Shown: positions 1 through 8,886, counted from the first letter of the stretch. The stretch: DNA of 64,000 nucleotides from Bog-950 sp964631835 (GCA_964631835.1 CAZWAD010000021.1:1-64000); one strand, 5' to 3'. The notes: generated by a model not told the origin, from the sequence alone. Translations and numbers: made by a program.

Positions 1-65
1 CAAACTTGGCTGTTGAAAAGCGGTGCCTTACCCCTTTCGGGGCAGGGGTCTGCGCAGATGTATTT
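1..65. other. Window edge, no gene
   Basis: Short sequence downstream of the minus-strand T9SS gene. A small CCCC-TTTC-GGGG hairpin lies at 31-42, but no T-run follows it on the minus strand, so I do not call it a terminator. Confidence 0.4.
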
Positions 66-1625
66 CTACATCCTCACCAGCTTCCTCACTGCGCTGCCTT
101 TGGAGGAACTTACCCGCAGCAGGTAAACCCCCTTGGGAACATCGGCACCGATTAACGATTGACGATTAACGATTAACGATTTGAATACCACCCTGCCGCT
201 GGCATCAAACACCTCGGCAGTGCCGCCAAGCAGGTTGCTGCCTACTTGCAATTGCCAGTTACCGGTGGAGGGATTGGGAGAAACAACTATTGATTTATTT
301 TCCTCTTGCTCTTTAATTCCTGTGCTTGTTGGCGGAACAACATTTACATATACCAGGGTATTGGTTGTACGCATCAGGTAATAGTTGTTGCAGAATGTAT
401 CACTGCAACCGGTTGTGTCGGCAACAATGAGGCAAATGTTGTAAAGCCCTGCTGATGCATAAGTGTGGCTTGGATAAGCCGCAGTATCTGAACTGCCGTC
501 ACCCCAGTCCCAGATGTATGTAAGGGACCCCGAGCCACTTGCCATGTTTATTGCAATATAATAGTGCGGGGTTGAAGTATCAGGATAAAGACTAAAATAA
601 GCCCGGCAATTGTTTGCATAGCATTGAGAGGAATCAAGCGGCATAAAATTGACAAGCCCAAAGTTGATATTATCGTAGCCATCGTAAATTTTTGAAGAAA
701 TGATCGCGGAGTCGGTTGTGCACCAATAATTGTTGGGATATAAACCGTTACTTCCAAAAGCGACATTGTATCTCAAATTATACAAAGCATTGTTGCAAAT
801 TCTGTTACAAGTAATTTGCTCCATTACTCCTTGAATTAAAATTCCGGTCGTGTTGTTCTCGATTACGTTTTGAGTTATAGTATTTTCATCACCGCTAAAA
901 TTATTATAAACAGAATCAGTTATGCCTATCATACTGTTAGTTATTGTGCAATTGGAAACATCATTTCTGGTATTAAGTCTAATTCCAAGTATATTCGAAT
1001 CAATTACACAATTAGTTAATGTTGCATACGCATTAGATGCTACACCGATTTGATTATTCGATATAACGCTATTAGCCATTGCAAAACCATCACCAGAATT
1101 AATTGCAACATTGTTATTCTTGAATAAACAGGAGTTAATGGTAAAGAAGATTACCGATGAGGAAATTCCCGTTACATTCCGACTAAAATTCGAATTAGTA
1201 ATGAAAGCAGCGGTATCTTGACCTACATTAGAGTGAATTTTAAAAGCCATATTAGCATATTGGAAGTGGCAGTAGTTAAATCGTGATTTTGTCCCTCCAT
1301 TTAAATTTAGATAAATCTCGCCCCAACTTCCAGGAAGAGGTGAACCCGAATTGCTCGTAAAAGTTATGGTATCAGTACTCGTTCCAAGTGCTACAAGTTT
1401 GGATTGCCGCATTTCCAATCTCATATCATCATCAAACTTCACCACCACCCCCGGCTCAATCGTAAGCGTAACTCCCGGAAAAACTACAACTGTATCAGTA
1501 ACAATATACGGGCTGTTAGCCTTATACCAAGTAGTGTTTGCGTATATCCCTCCGCTTACATTGGTTTGCGCTTGCAGAGCGAAGCAAAAAATCAGTAGTG
1601 CGACTGTAAGTAGTTTTGTTTTCAT
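66..1625 (-). CDS. T9SS-secreted beta-helix/PKD protein
   Basis: Secreted surface or extracellular protein of 519 residues. The start is placed at the ATG at 1625 because the ten upstream in-frame residues would precede a clean signal peptide (MKTKLLTVALLIFCFALQAQ). Residues about 60-320 are rich in short N/I/T-rich repeats typical of right-handed parallel beta-helix proteins. A PKD domain with the WDWGDG motif follows at about 345-425. The last ~75 residues form a type A T9SS sorting domain (SPNPSTGNWQL, then VFDASGRVVFKS, then GVYLLRV). The substrate is unknown; the domains suggest an adhesin or a polysaccharide-associated protein. The sorting-domain coding region contains an out-of-frame heptanucleotide repeat (151-181). 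Family assignment is strong, specific function is not. Confidence 0.88.
   Translation of the reverse strand: MKTKLLTVALLIFCFALQAQTNVSGGIYANTTWYKANSPYIVTDTVVVFPGVTLTIEPGVVVKFDDDMRLEMRQSKLVALGTSTDTITFTSNSGSPLPGSWGEIYLNLNGGTKSRFNYCHFQYANMAFKIHSNVGQDTAAFITNSNFSRNVTGISSSVIFFTINSCLFKNNNVAINSGDGFAMANSVISNNQIGVASNAYATLTNCVIDSNILGIRLNTRNDVSNCTITNSMIGITDSVYNNFSGDENTITQNVIENNTTGILIQGVMEQITCNRICNNALYNLRYNVAFGSNGLYPNNYWCTTDSAIISSKIYDGYDNINFGLVNFMPLDSSQCYANNCRAYFSLYPDTSTPHYYIAINMASGSGSLTYIWDWGDGSSDTAAYPSHTYASAGLYNICLIVADTTGCSDTFCNNYYLMRTTNTLVYVNVVPPTSTGIKEQEENKSIVVSPNPSTGNWQLQVGSNLLGGTAEVFDASGRVVFKSLIVNRQSLIGADVPKGVYLLRVSSSKGSAVRKLVRM
149..181. repeat. Heptanucleotide tandem repeat inside T9SS sorting domain
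   Basis: ATTAACG is repeated four times (one copy ATTGACG) plus a partial ATT. The unit is 7 bp, so gain or loss of one copy shifts the reading frame of the last ~30 codons of the overlapping minus-strand gene. Confidence 0.85.
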
Positions 1626-1793
1626 GGTTTGTGATTTTAGCTCCCTAAAAATAACCAACCTTTCCTAACCCTGAAAACTTTATTGCATCTGCACTGCCAT
1701 AGCCTTTTCCGTAACTCCTACGCTACCGATTTTTGCTCCCGGAGTGCCTCCGCACTTTCCGTGCTTACACTTCCCGTACTCCAACTACCATTT

Positions 1794-2015
1794 TATAATA
1801 TACAGCGGCACTTTCCGTACAGAAAGTGGCGATTTATAACGTAAAACACCACTTGGAGTACGGCAATTGTTAATCTATAACATAAAATACCGGTTTGGGT
1901 AGACAAATTCTTAATCTATAACGTAAAACAGCAGTTGCGGTAAAAAAAGTGGTATTCTATAAATTAAAACACCGGTTTGGGTGCCGGAACAGGCAGTATA
2001 TAAAATACAAAGGCG
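1794..2015. repeat. Degenerate 41-bp tandem array
   Basis: Units start at 1794, 1835, 1876, 1917, 1958 and a partial one at 1999, exactly 41 bp apart. Each begins TATAA, usually continues as a variant of CGTAAAACACC, then a GGTTTGGGT-like block. Unit 1 contains a CACTTTC/GAAAGTG hairpin. The rest of the 1626-2187 intergenic stretch is AT-rich with no gene I can support. The array lies 170-390 bp upstream of the next gene. Confidence 0.8.
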
Positions 2016-2187
2016 ATTGGGGAAGGTAAAGCGGCAAAAAGAATAACCGGATTGTCATGGTTTTGTCATAAAACTTAAAAAGTGTAAAAAAACGCAATAT
2101 CAAATAAACCTTTTGCGTTAAGGAGTCATCAAACCGATAAAAGAAAAAAATAAATGCAGCACGGCTACTTAACCAAAACAAAGTTTT

Positions 2188-3174
2188 ATGAGTACCGAAA
2201 GTCCGTGGAGGTATCGTATCAATACCTTCGAAGTAAACACCCGCAACAGCAACATAAAAATGCTGTCGCTTTCCACCGATACGCACGCCAAGCTGAAGGC
2301 TGAAGAAAGCAGCCCGGCTATTGCCGATATTCTCCTGATTTACGAACCGGTATTTTTCGCTTACCGCGACCTCGACCAGCAGTACAAAGTGAAATCGGGC
2401 GAGTATGCCGGTACGACCACCGGTTTTGAAGAATACATGGAGCAGATGCCTCTTAAATTACGGCAATGGGAGAGTTTAATCCGTGCCGTGTATATTGAAG
2501 ATTCACCTGAAGAAAGGGAAATTTTCCCGAACAAGCGCACTCCGTTCCTGGTTGGCACCTACGAAAATCGTTTAGATGCAGTTGGTGCATTGAAACTGAA
2601 AGTAGATGCCGATGCAGCATTGGCAACTGCAGCAGCCCAAATAACCAGTTTCTATAATGCATCTTTAGGTGCGCGATTAGTGCAGCAAACCAAAGAGGGC
2701 GCGCTGGGGCAAATAGGCGACCTGCGCGAAATTCAGCGGGTTATTTTATCGGAAGAACTGATGGGCGTATTAGGTAAGCTGCTGTTTATTCACCGGCATA
2801 GTTTGGAAGAGGTGGAGCGTTACTTCGATTTATCGCTGCTGCGCGACACCGGTGATGCAGGCACCCTGGAAGTCGAAGACGATGTGGCTTCGGCAATGAT
2901 TAAAAACATTGTGCTGGGAGATATAAACCCTTCGGCTGAAACGATGGTGATGTTTGAAATAACCGGTTCTACGCTCAGGTTTTACTTTTCGCCCAATGCA
3001 GGTGATGCACCGGGGCCTGTATTTTATGAACGCGCACCGGGCACCACTACCATTACTATTGCCGAGTTTTCAACCTTACTCGGTTTTAGCGAAGGTGTTA
3101 ACACAAAGCTAAACGTGCAGAATACCGGTGGAGCAAACGGGCATTACAAGATTACGTTCACCAAACTGCTTTAA
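2188..3174 (+). CDS. Hypothetical helical protein
   Basis: A 328-residue protein I do not recognise. It has no signal peptide or membrane segment, so it is probably cytoplasmic. Residues about 35-225 are predicted by eye to be largely alpha-helical (long runs rich in A, L, E, Q, R); the last ~90 residues look beta-rich, with many T/G/F residues. The gene stands alone between a T9SS gene and tuf, with a strong terminator right after it (3203-3235). It breaks the usual tuf-secE-nusG order, which suggests insertion or rearrangement. The general architecture (N-terminal helical part, C-terminal beta part, tandem array upstream) resembles the gene at 39106; homology between the two is only a suspicion. 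Confidence 0.75.
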   Translation: MSTESPWRYRINTFEVNTRNSNIKMLSLSTDTHAKLKAEESSPAIADILLIYEPVFFAYRDLDQQYKVKSGEYAGTTTGFEEYMEQMPLKLRQWESLIRAVYIEDSPEEREIFPNKRTPFLVGTYENRLDAVGALKLKVDADAALATAAAQITSFYNASLGARLVQQTKEGALGQIGDLREIQRVILSEELMGVLGKLLFIHRHSLEEVERYFDLSLLRDTGDAGTLEVEDDVASAMIKNIVLGDINPSAETMVMFEITGSTLRFYFSPNAGDAPGPVFYERAPGTTTITIAEFSTLLGFSEGVNTKLNVQNTGGANGHYKITFTKLL

Positions 3175-3202
3175 GCAGTTTATGTCATTCACTCGTTCAG
3201 CA

Positions 3203-3235
3203 AACCCCGCTTCGAGGAACGGAGCGGGGTTTTTT
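3203..3235 (+). terminator. Rho-independent terminator
   Basis: AACCCCGC stem at 3203-3210 pairs with GCGGGGTT at 3224-3231, followed by a T-run. It ends the plus-strand hypothetical gene. Confidence 0.85.
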
Positions 3236-3242
3236 ATGAAAT

Positions 3243-3272
3243 AAAAAAAGCCCGATGAAAATTCATCGGGCT
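3243..3272 (-). terminator. Rho-independent terminator of tuf
   Basis: AGCCCGATGA (3249-3258) pairs with TCATCGGGCT (3263-3272). Read on the minus strand, the hairpin is followed by a U-run (the A-run at 3243-3249). Confidence 0.85.
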
Positions 3273-3306
3273 TCGTATTTTAATCTTCTCCTTTAGGAGA
3301 GAAGGA

Positions 3307-4506
3307 TTACTTCAAAATTTCAGTTACCTGACCGGCACCTACGGTTCTTCCGCCCTCGCGAATCGCAAAGCGAAGACCTTTTTCCATGGCAATGGGGTAA
3401 ATAAGCTTGGTGGTAAGTGTTACGTTATCACCGGGCATTACCATTTCAACGCCTGCCGGAAGAGTGATTTCACCGGTAACGTCAGTAGTGCGGAAATAGA
3501 ACTGCGGGCGGTACTGGTTGAAGAAAGGAGTGTGACGTCCGCCTTCTTCTTTGTTCAATACGTAAACCTCGCATTTGAATTCAGTATGCGGAGTTACCGA
3601 GCCGGGTTTGCAAACCACCATGCCGCGCTTGATTTGCTCCTTCTCGATACCGCGCAGCAGAAGCCCTACGTTGTCGCCTGCTTCGCCACGGTCAAGAATT
3701 TTGCGGAACATTTCCACACCGGTTACAGTAGATGTTTGAGCTTTTTCGCCCTCTTTCTGCAAGCCGATAATTTCAACCGGGTCGTTGGAGTTGATTACTC
3801 CTCTTTCAATACGTCCTGTAGCCACAGTTCCGCGGCCGGTAATAGAGAAAACATCCTCAACCGGCATCAGGAAAGGCTTGTCAACATCGCGGGGAGGAAC
3901 CGGAATCCAGCTATCAACGGCATCCATCAAATCTTCAATAGCTTTTACACCGGCAGGGTCGCCATTCAAACCGCCCAGGGCAGAACCTTTGATGATAGGA
4001 ATGTTTGCGCCATCGAATTTGTAGAAAGTAAGCAGGTCGCGGATTTCCATTTCGCCCAGTTCAAGAAACTCGGGGTCGTCAACCAGGTCAACTTTATTCA
4101 TGAACACCACAATTTGAGGAACACCTACCTGGCGTGCCAAAAGAATGTGCTCGCGGGTTTGCGGCATAGGACCATCGGTAGCAGCTACCACCAGTATAGC
4201 TCCGTCCATTTGCGCGGCACCTGTAACCATGTTTTTGATATAGTCAGCGTGGCCGGGGCAGTCAACGTGGGCATAGTGGCGGTTAGCCGTAGCATATTCC
4301 ACGTGAGCGGTATTAATGGTAATACCTCTTTCTTTTTCCTCGGGGGCGTTATCAATCGAAGAGTAATCGCGCACCTCGGCAAGTCCTTTCTTTGAAAGCA
4401 CCGTTGTAATAGCGGCAGTCAAAGTTGTTTTACCGTGGTCAACGTGACCTATAGTTCCGATGTTTACGTGCGGCTTGTCCTTAATAAATTTTTCTTTAGT
4501 AGCCAT
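3307..4506 (-). CDS. tuf: Elongation factor Tu
   Basis: GTPase that delivers aminoacyl-tRNA to the ribosomal A site. At 399 residues it has the normal length. The G-domain motifs are intact: GHVDHGKT (~20-27), RGITI (~60-64), DCPGH (~83-87), NKVD (~138-141) and the SAL motif in KGSALGG (~175). Domains 2 and 3 follow (TGRGTVATGRIERG; RFAIREGGRTVGAGQV near the end). It is preceded on the same strand by four tRNA genes and hpf, the usual Bacteroidota order. The tRNA-Trp/secE/nusG/ribosomal-protein block that commonly follows is absent, and a strong terminator ends the unit instead. The assignment is certain. Confidence 0.99.
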   Translation of the reverse strand: MATKEKFIKDKPHVNIGTIGHVDHGKTTLTAAITTVLSKKGLAEVRDYSSIDNAPEEKERGITINTAHVEYATANRHYAHVDCPGHADYIKNMVTGAAQMDGAILVVAATDGPMPQTREHILLARQVGVPQIVVFMNKVDLVDDPEFLELGEMEIRDLLTFYKFDGANIPIIKGSALGGLNGDPAGVKAIEDLMDAVDSWIPVPPRDVDKPFLMPVEDVFSITGRGTVATGRIERGVINSNDPVEIIGLQKEGEKAQTSTVTGVEMFRKILDRGEAGDNVGLLLRGIEKEQIKRGMVVCKPGSVTPHTEFKCEVYVLNKEEGGRHTPFFNQYRPQFYFRTTDVTGEITLPAGVEMVMPGDNVTLTTKLIYPIAMEKGLRFAIREGGRTVGAGQVTEILK

Positions 4507-4597
4507 TGTTACTGGTTTTAATTGAGTGTTTAATGTTTATTGAATTGTTTACTGTTTACTTTTTAAAAAATACAAATCTTAATTCCAAAATATCCTG

Positions 4598-4669
<72 letters not shown>

Positions 4670-4706
4670 TTGTTAAGAAGCGGACTCATCAACCTCTTAA
4701 TTTCTG

Positions 4707-4779
4707 AGCGGGAGACGAGGCTCGAACCCGCGACCTACAGCTTGGAAGGCTGTCGCTCTACCAACTGAGCTACTCCCGC
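4707..4779 (-). tRNA. tRNA-Gly(TCC)
   Basis: Acceptor stem GCGGGAG/CTCCCGC, anticodon arm ACAGC-CTTCCAA-GCTGT (anticodon TCC), T-loop TTCGAGC. No encoded CCA. It lies between tRNA-Tyr and tRNA-Thr(GGT). Confidence 0.97.
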
Positions 4780-4822
4780 AAATTATTCTGCCTCTGTATT
4801 ATTCCCACCCGAAAATTAAGTG

Positions 4823-4905
4823 TGGGGAGATCAGGATTCGAACCTGAGAACTCGTAAGAGGACAGATTTACAGTCTGTTGTCGTTGGCCACTTGACTATC
4901 TCCCC
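4823..4905 (-). tRNA. tRNA-Tyr(GTA)
   Basis: 83 nt with the long variable arm expected of bacterial tRNA-Tyr. Acceptor stem GGGGAGA/TCTCCCC with discriminator A; anticodon loop CTGTAAA (anticodon GTA); T-loop TTCGAATC. Confidence 0.97.
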
Positions 4906-4996
4906 CTTTAATTTTTAAAGGCGAATCTTCAAAGAACACTTCTCATCTTCTTCCGCTTTGCCTTCAACAGGTAATAAACCGGAAGACATCTGTTTG

Positions 4997-5069
4997 AGCC
5001 CGAGGATGGATTCGAACCTCCGACCTGCTGATTACAAATCAGCTGCTCTACCAACTGAGCTACTCGGGC
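4997..5069 (-). tRNA. tRNA-Thr(TGT)
   Basis: Acceptor stem GCCCGAG/CTCGGGC, anticodon arm GCTGA-TTTGTAA-TCAGC (anticodon TGT), T-loop TTCGAATC. First tRNA of the four-gene cluster. A truncated copy of its 5' end lies just upstream (5115-5140). Confidence 0.97.
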
Positions 5070-5114
5070 TTATTATATCTCTTTCACCCCTGACTTTCCC
5101 GATACCATCGGAAT

Positions 5115-5140
5115 GCTCTGCCAGTTACTCGGGCTTATTA
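5115..5140 (-). pseudogene. tRNA-Thr 5'-fragment duplicate
   Basis: On the minus strand this stretch repeats the leader TAATAA, the acceptor strand GCCCGAGTA and the D-arm end of tRNA-Thr(TGT), with a five-base deletion and single substitutions. It cannot fold into a tRNA. It looks like a decayed tandem duplication of the tRNA start. Confidence 0.65.
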
Positions 5141-5286
5141 AAAACAATCGTTTTGCAACTGCTTTTTATCTATATAAAATACAATGAACAAGCCCATTCG
5201 CAAAAACGGGACGCAAATCTAAACAGTTAATTTAATTTTCAAAAAGAAGGAAAAATAACGCGGGAACAGGATTTAATGCGCGAAGA

Positions 5287-5320
5287 TAAAAAAAAGGCGG
5301 AAATCGTTTTCCGCCTTTTT
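5287..5320 (-). terminator. Terminator after hpf
   Basis: Thirteen-bp perfect stem (5291-5303 with 5308-5320, core AAGGCGGAAA/TTTCCGCCTT) and a four-base loop. The A-run on the plus strand gives a U-run on the minus strand. It separates hpf from the tRNA cluster, so the tRNAs probably have their own promoter. Confidence 0.85.
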
Positions 5321-5327
5321 CTGTATT

Positions 5328-5627
5328 TCAGTAAGCCCTGAATTTTGCTTTTTGTTTTTTAAGCTGACCGGCTAATGTCTGTATTGCCAGGTCGGTGCTT
5401 TCTTCAAACGTTTTTGAGGTTTTGGCTACGAAAAGTGTTTTCCCCGGGACATGAACCTTAACTTCAACAACCTTGTCTTTCACACTCTGCTTCGATTCCA
5501 TTTTCAGAAATACCTCCGCCTCAACAATACGGTCAAAAAAGGTTTCGAGTTTGGAAAGTTTTTTGTTGATATAATCAACAAGCTGGGATGATGCATCAAA
5601 ATGCACCGGATTAATTACAACATTCAT
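5328..5627 (-). CDS. hpf: Ribosome hibernation promoting factor (HPF/RaiA)
   Basis: Short HPF/YfiA-type protein that binds the 30S subunit and silences ribosomes in stationary phase. I start it at the ATG at 5627 (99 residues); an in-frame upstream start would add 21 residues not typical of the family. Matching features are the N-terminal beta strand MNVVINPVHFDAS, the helix with KKLSKLETFF, the strand pair AEVFLKM...KVVEVKVHVPGKTLFV, and a second helix ending QLKKQKAKFR. It lacks the C-terminal dimerisation domain of long HPF. It follows the xerC-like gene on the same strand. Confidence 0.93.
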   Translation of the reverse strand: MNVVINPVHFDASSQLVDYINKKLSKLETFFDRIVEAEVFLKMESKQSVKDKVVEVKVHVPGKTLFVAKTSKTFEESTDLAIQTLAGQLKKQKAKFRAY

Positions 5628-5783
5628 AAAGAACAAATTTATAGGGTTAGAAAATAATTTTCGCAGTTCTAAGTTAATCAGATATTTCAAAACTATAAAG
5701 CGGGTTACGATTTTTTTTGAAAAAAGTTTTCAGAAAAAACTTTCTCATTAAATAACGAACGGAAAAGGAAAAGATTTTTCGCC

Positions 5784-6668
5784 TTAGGCTTTTGGATGCG
5801 CCTGTTTATAGATATTTTTCAATTTATCTATGGTATTGTGAGTATAAACCTGTGTAGCTGCCAGGCTTGAATGGCCTAAAAGCTCTTTGACTGCATTTAT
5901 ATCTGCCCCGTTATTCATCAGGTGGGTGGCAAAAGTATGGCGCAGGGTATGGGGGCTTTTTTTATCAACGGTAGTCACCAGATTCAGATATTTCTTAACT
6001 GTAGTGTAGGCGAATGCTGCCTGAAGTTTTTTACCCTTTTCGCTTACTAACAGAAAACTTCCTTCCTGTTCCGGTACGTTTTTTTTCTTCTCAGCAATGA
6101 ATTTTTTAATTGAGTTTGTCAGCTCTGTATGAATAGGAATAATACGCTCCTTACTGCCTTTCCCCAAAACCTTTATTTGCGAGCTATAGGAATCAAAGTC
6201 GGTTTCCTTCAGGTTGATTAGTTCGCTTCTTCGTATTCCGGTTCCGTAAAAGAGTTCAATCAGCATTTTATCGAGCAGCCCTTCGTAACCTGCCGGAAAC
6301 TCAATTTCCTTCAAAAGCCTGTCAATTCCTGTTAGCTCTACAAAAACCGGTAGCCGCTTAGATGTTTTCGGAGTTTGTACTTTTGCCAAAGGGTTCTTCT
6401 TAATGTGGCCCCTGCGCAGCGAAAATTTGTAAAAAGATTTCAACGCTGATACTTTCCGGTTTACCGAGCGGGCGGTAATTTTTTGTTCCATCATGCTCAC
6501 TATCCAGTTTCGGATATCAGTGTGTGTGGCTTCGCTCAGCTGTTTTTCATAAGATTTCAGGAAAGAAGCAAACTGAGAAAGGTCGTTGCGGTACGACTCC
6601 AGTGTATGACGGGAGTATCGCCTTTCAAATTCAAGGTAATTGAAAAAGGATTGGGCTTCGGGTAACAT
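5784..6668 (-). CDS. xerC: Tyrosine recombinase XerC/XerD
   Basis: Site-specific tyrosine recombinase of 294 residues, the normal size for the chromosome-dimer-resolving Xer proteins. It has an N-terminal SAM-like DNA-binding domain (~1-90) and a C-terminal catalytic domain. All expected catalytic residues are visible: R146 in GTGIRRSEL, K170 in GKGSKER, H240 and R243 in HTLRHTFATHL, H266 in LLGHSSL, and nucleophile Y275 in TQVYTHN. Its place immediately upstream of hpf, tRNAs and tuf is the standard Bacteroidota order, so it is chromosomal housekeeping rather than a phage integrase. XerC versus XerD cannot be settled from sequence alone. Confidence 0.93.
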   Translation of the reverse strand: MLPEAQSFFNYLEFERRYSRHTLESYRNDLSQFASFLKSYEKQLSEATHTDIRNWIVSMMEQKITARSVNRKVSALKSFYKFSLRRGHIKKNPLAKVQTPKTSKRLPVFVELTGIDRLLKEIEFPAGYEGLLDKMLIELFYGTGIRRSELINLKETDFDSYSSQIKVLGKGSKERIIPIHTELTNSIKKFIAEKKKNVPEQEGSFLLVSEKGKKLQAAFAYTTVKKYLNLVTTVDKKSPHTLRHTFATHLMNNGADINAVKELLGHSSLAATQVYTHNTIDKLKNIYKQAHPKA

Positions 6669-6762
6669 TCTTCAAAGGTAAACGCGTAAAGGATGTTTTG
6701 ATTGCACATTTCAACCCTCCGGAAGTAATATGGACATTTTCAGAAATCAAACCGGCATAAAA

Positions 6763-6793
6763 AACAAAACCCCCGAAGTTATTTCCGGGGGTT
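6763..6793 (-). terminator. Terminator of T9SS gene
   Basis: AACCCCCGAA (6768-6777) pairs with TTCCGGGGGTT (6783-6793); a T-rich tract follows on the minus strand. It ends the gene starting at 8748. Confidence 0.8.
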
Positions 6794-6813
6794 GTAAAAG
6801 CTTTAAGCAAGAA

Positions 6814-8748
6814 TTATCTGCTTATGGTGATCCTCTTTATAGCTAATTTTTCCGCGGTTTGAACTTTAACTAAGTAAGTTCCGTTGCTCAGGTCGCTGAA
6901 GTCGAATGTTTTGGTGAATACCGAATTAACATCGCCTGCTCTGAAGGTTTTTACTTCGGAACCGATAATGTTGTATACGCGAACAGTAATGTTCCTTTCA
7001 ACTCCATTTACTGTCATGGTAAAGTTACCGTTACTGGGGTTAGGCTGAAGCGTAATAGCGTTATCAAAAGAAACATCGTCTATACCACTGCCGGTGCAGA
7101 GAGCATTAGTTGCAGCCAATACGTTGACAGTACGGGAGAATGAAAACTTGCAGTTAGCGCTATCCATGGTAAGTTTTACAGTATACTGGCCAGGAGAAGC
7201 ATAAGTATAGTTAGCATCGGTAGTATTTACCAAATCTCCGTTGCCCATGTCCCAAAGTGAAGTCCATGGCGAGGTTGAGTATTGTGAAGTATTGGTATAG
7301 GTTTTAGATTGATTCTGGCAAACCGGTGTGGTATAAGTAAAGTTAACCGCATTAGCTACACCGCCCGGATAAGAAACCGGAACGCTTACTGAAGCCGAAC
7401 ATCCCGAGTTATTGGTAACAGTAACACTATAAGTTCCGGCTGTGTTAACATTAACAGAAAGGGTCGTACCGCCAGTACTCCAGGCGTACGTTCTGCCTGA
7501 CTGGTTACCGCTGGTTTGAGCCACAAGGGTAGTTGAAGCCCCACAGTTAAGAGTAACCGGGTTAGGAGTTACAGAAACGCCTATACCTCTGGAGGTAATG
7601 TTTATAGTAGCTGTAGTTGTTGCATTAGTAGCATCGGTAACGGTAACGGTAACTGTTGTTGATTGGTCAACAATCAGGGAAACGTTTTGATCGGTCGTAG
7701 AACTCAAAGTTCCGCTTCCGGTACTCCACTGATAGGTAAAAGGTGTTGCAGTTGAGCCGAATCCAAATGCGTTAAGGTTGAGCACCGTACCCGGGCAACC
7801 GGTTACAGAGTCGGCAGTAATAGCGGCACTGTACTGAACATCGGCAGTAATCCAGGGATAAATCCACCAGTTTTGTGCCGTCCACTGATTGCAAAGCGGG
7901 TCGCAGTTAAACTGAATAGAGTTAATTCCGGAAATATTTTGTCCGCCTCCTGTAATAGCATTGATATAATATAGGCTATTAGGTAAACCATTTGGATTGT
8001 TAGCTGCAGATTCTGCTGCTACACATGCATTAGCGCAATCATCGCGGAAACCGGCTTGTAAGAAGAACTTATTCGCTGTGTCTCCCGAAAAATCTACCCG
8101 TATTCCAAAAGTTTCGCCAAGGTTGTAGGCAATATTAGGATACAATGTAATTCCAGTCCAGGTTGGAGTTCCTCCGTTATTTACGTTTAAAGGAATTTGC
8201 GTATTAGTTACTATCAGAGTATCCCAACGGGTAGGAGTTACCAATACTGCAGTAGGCCCGCTACCTGTAATATTGAGCTGAGACCGGTCAAAAATGGTTA
8301 TCCGGATAGAGTCGGGATTGTTAGTGGTATGTGTGTGAATGAAATAAAGATCAACACTATCAACCGTTAGAGTAGTTTTAGCTCTTGGGAAAAACGTAGG
8401 CATATTACTGCCATCCAAGTAAAGGATAGAATCATAAACCTGGGCGGCATATTTATGTGTAAAGGTTGAAGAGTTCGGATAACGGTTATTAATATCCAGA
8501 GTAGGGTCGTAGTAAAAATCAGTTCCTATGGCTGTGGCATATGCATCATCCACACCGGCATAGTCAATCATAACAGCCGAAACCGAGTTTCTGTTGCCTT
8601 GCTGAGCTTGTTTTTTAGGGAACGAAATAACTTTTTTAGGAGAGTGAGTCCTGGTGTACTCGCTTTTGTCAATACCTGCCTGTGGTTGCTGTGCATATAC
8701 CACTCCAAGGGCAATCAACAAGGAGAATAAAGTAGAAACCTTTTTCAT
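6814..8748 (-). CDS. T9SS-secreted PKD/Ig-like protein
   Basis: Exported protein of 644 residues with signal peptide MKKVSTLFSLLIALGVVYAQ. The first ~300 residues form a putative beta-rich domain that I do not recognise. It is followed by T/V-rich Ig-like segments (~305-470), a PKD domain with WDMGNGDL and YASPGQYTVKLTM (~475-550) and a type A sorting domain (LQPNPSNGNFTM, then VRVYNIIGSEVKTF, then NGTYLVKVQT, ending RITISR). The sorting domain predicts outer-membrane export by the T9SS and cell-surface anchoring or release. It is monocistronic, with its own terminator. The ligand or substrate is unknown. Confidence 0.88.
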   Translation of the reverse strand: MKKVSTLFSLLIALGVVYAQQPQAGIDKSEYTRTHSPKKVISFPKKQAQQGNRNSVSAVMIDYAGVDDAYATAIGTDFYYDPTLDINNRYPNSSTFTHKYAAQVYDSILYLDGSNMPTFFPRAKTTLTVDSVDLYFIHTHTTNNPDSIRITIFDRSQLNITGSGPTAVLVTPTRWDTLIVTNTQIPLNVNNGGTPTWTGITLYPNIAYNLGETFGIRVDFSGDTANKFFLQAGFRDDCANACVAAESAANNPNGLPNSLYYINAITGGGQNISGINSIQFNCDPLCNQWTAQNWWIYPWITADVQYSAAITADSVTGCPGTVLNLNAFGFGSTATPFTYQWSTGSGTLSSTTDQNVSLIVDQSTTVTVTVTDATNATTTATINITSRGIGVSVTPNPVTLNCGASTTLVAQTSGNQSGRTYAWSTGGTTLSVNVNTAGTYSVTVTNNSGCSASVSVPVSYPGGVANAVNFTYTTPVCQNQSKTYTNTSQYSTSPWTSLWDMGNGDLVNTTDANYTYASPGQYTVKLTMDSANCKFSFSRTVNVLAATNALCTGSGIDDVSFDNAITLQPNPSNGNFTMTVNGVERNITVRVYNIIGSEVKTFRAGDVNSVFTKTFDFSDLSNGTYLVKVQTAEKLAIKRITISR

Positions 8749-8886
8749 AGAGAGCCGTTTTATTGTTTTTGTTTAATTAAATAATTGTTGAGTAAAAATA
8801 GCCGTTTTACTTATAAGGGACGCAAATCAAACCAAAAAAGTGGCGTTTTCAAAAAAATATGACAATATTATGACAAAAGTCCCCCT

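Noticed and set aside
3532..4395. Long plus-strand frame inside tuf
   Set aside because: Antisense to a highly conserved gene; a codon-bias artefact.
5784..6668. Phage or island integrase
   Set aside because: Despite adjacent tRNA genes, the order xerC-hpf-tRNAs-tuf is the normal chromosomal arrangement in Bacteroidota, and no phage genes or attachment repeats were seen.
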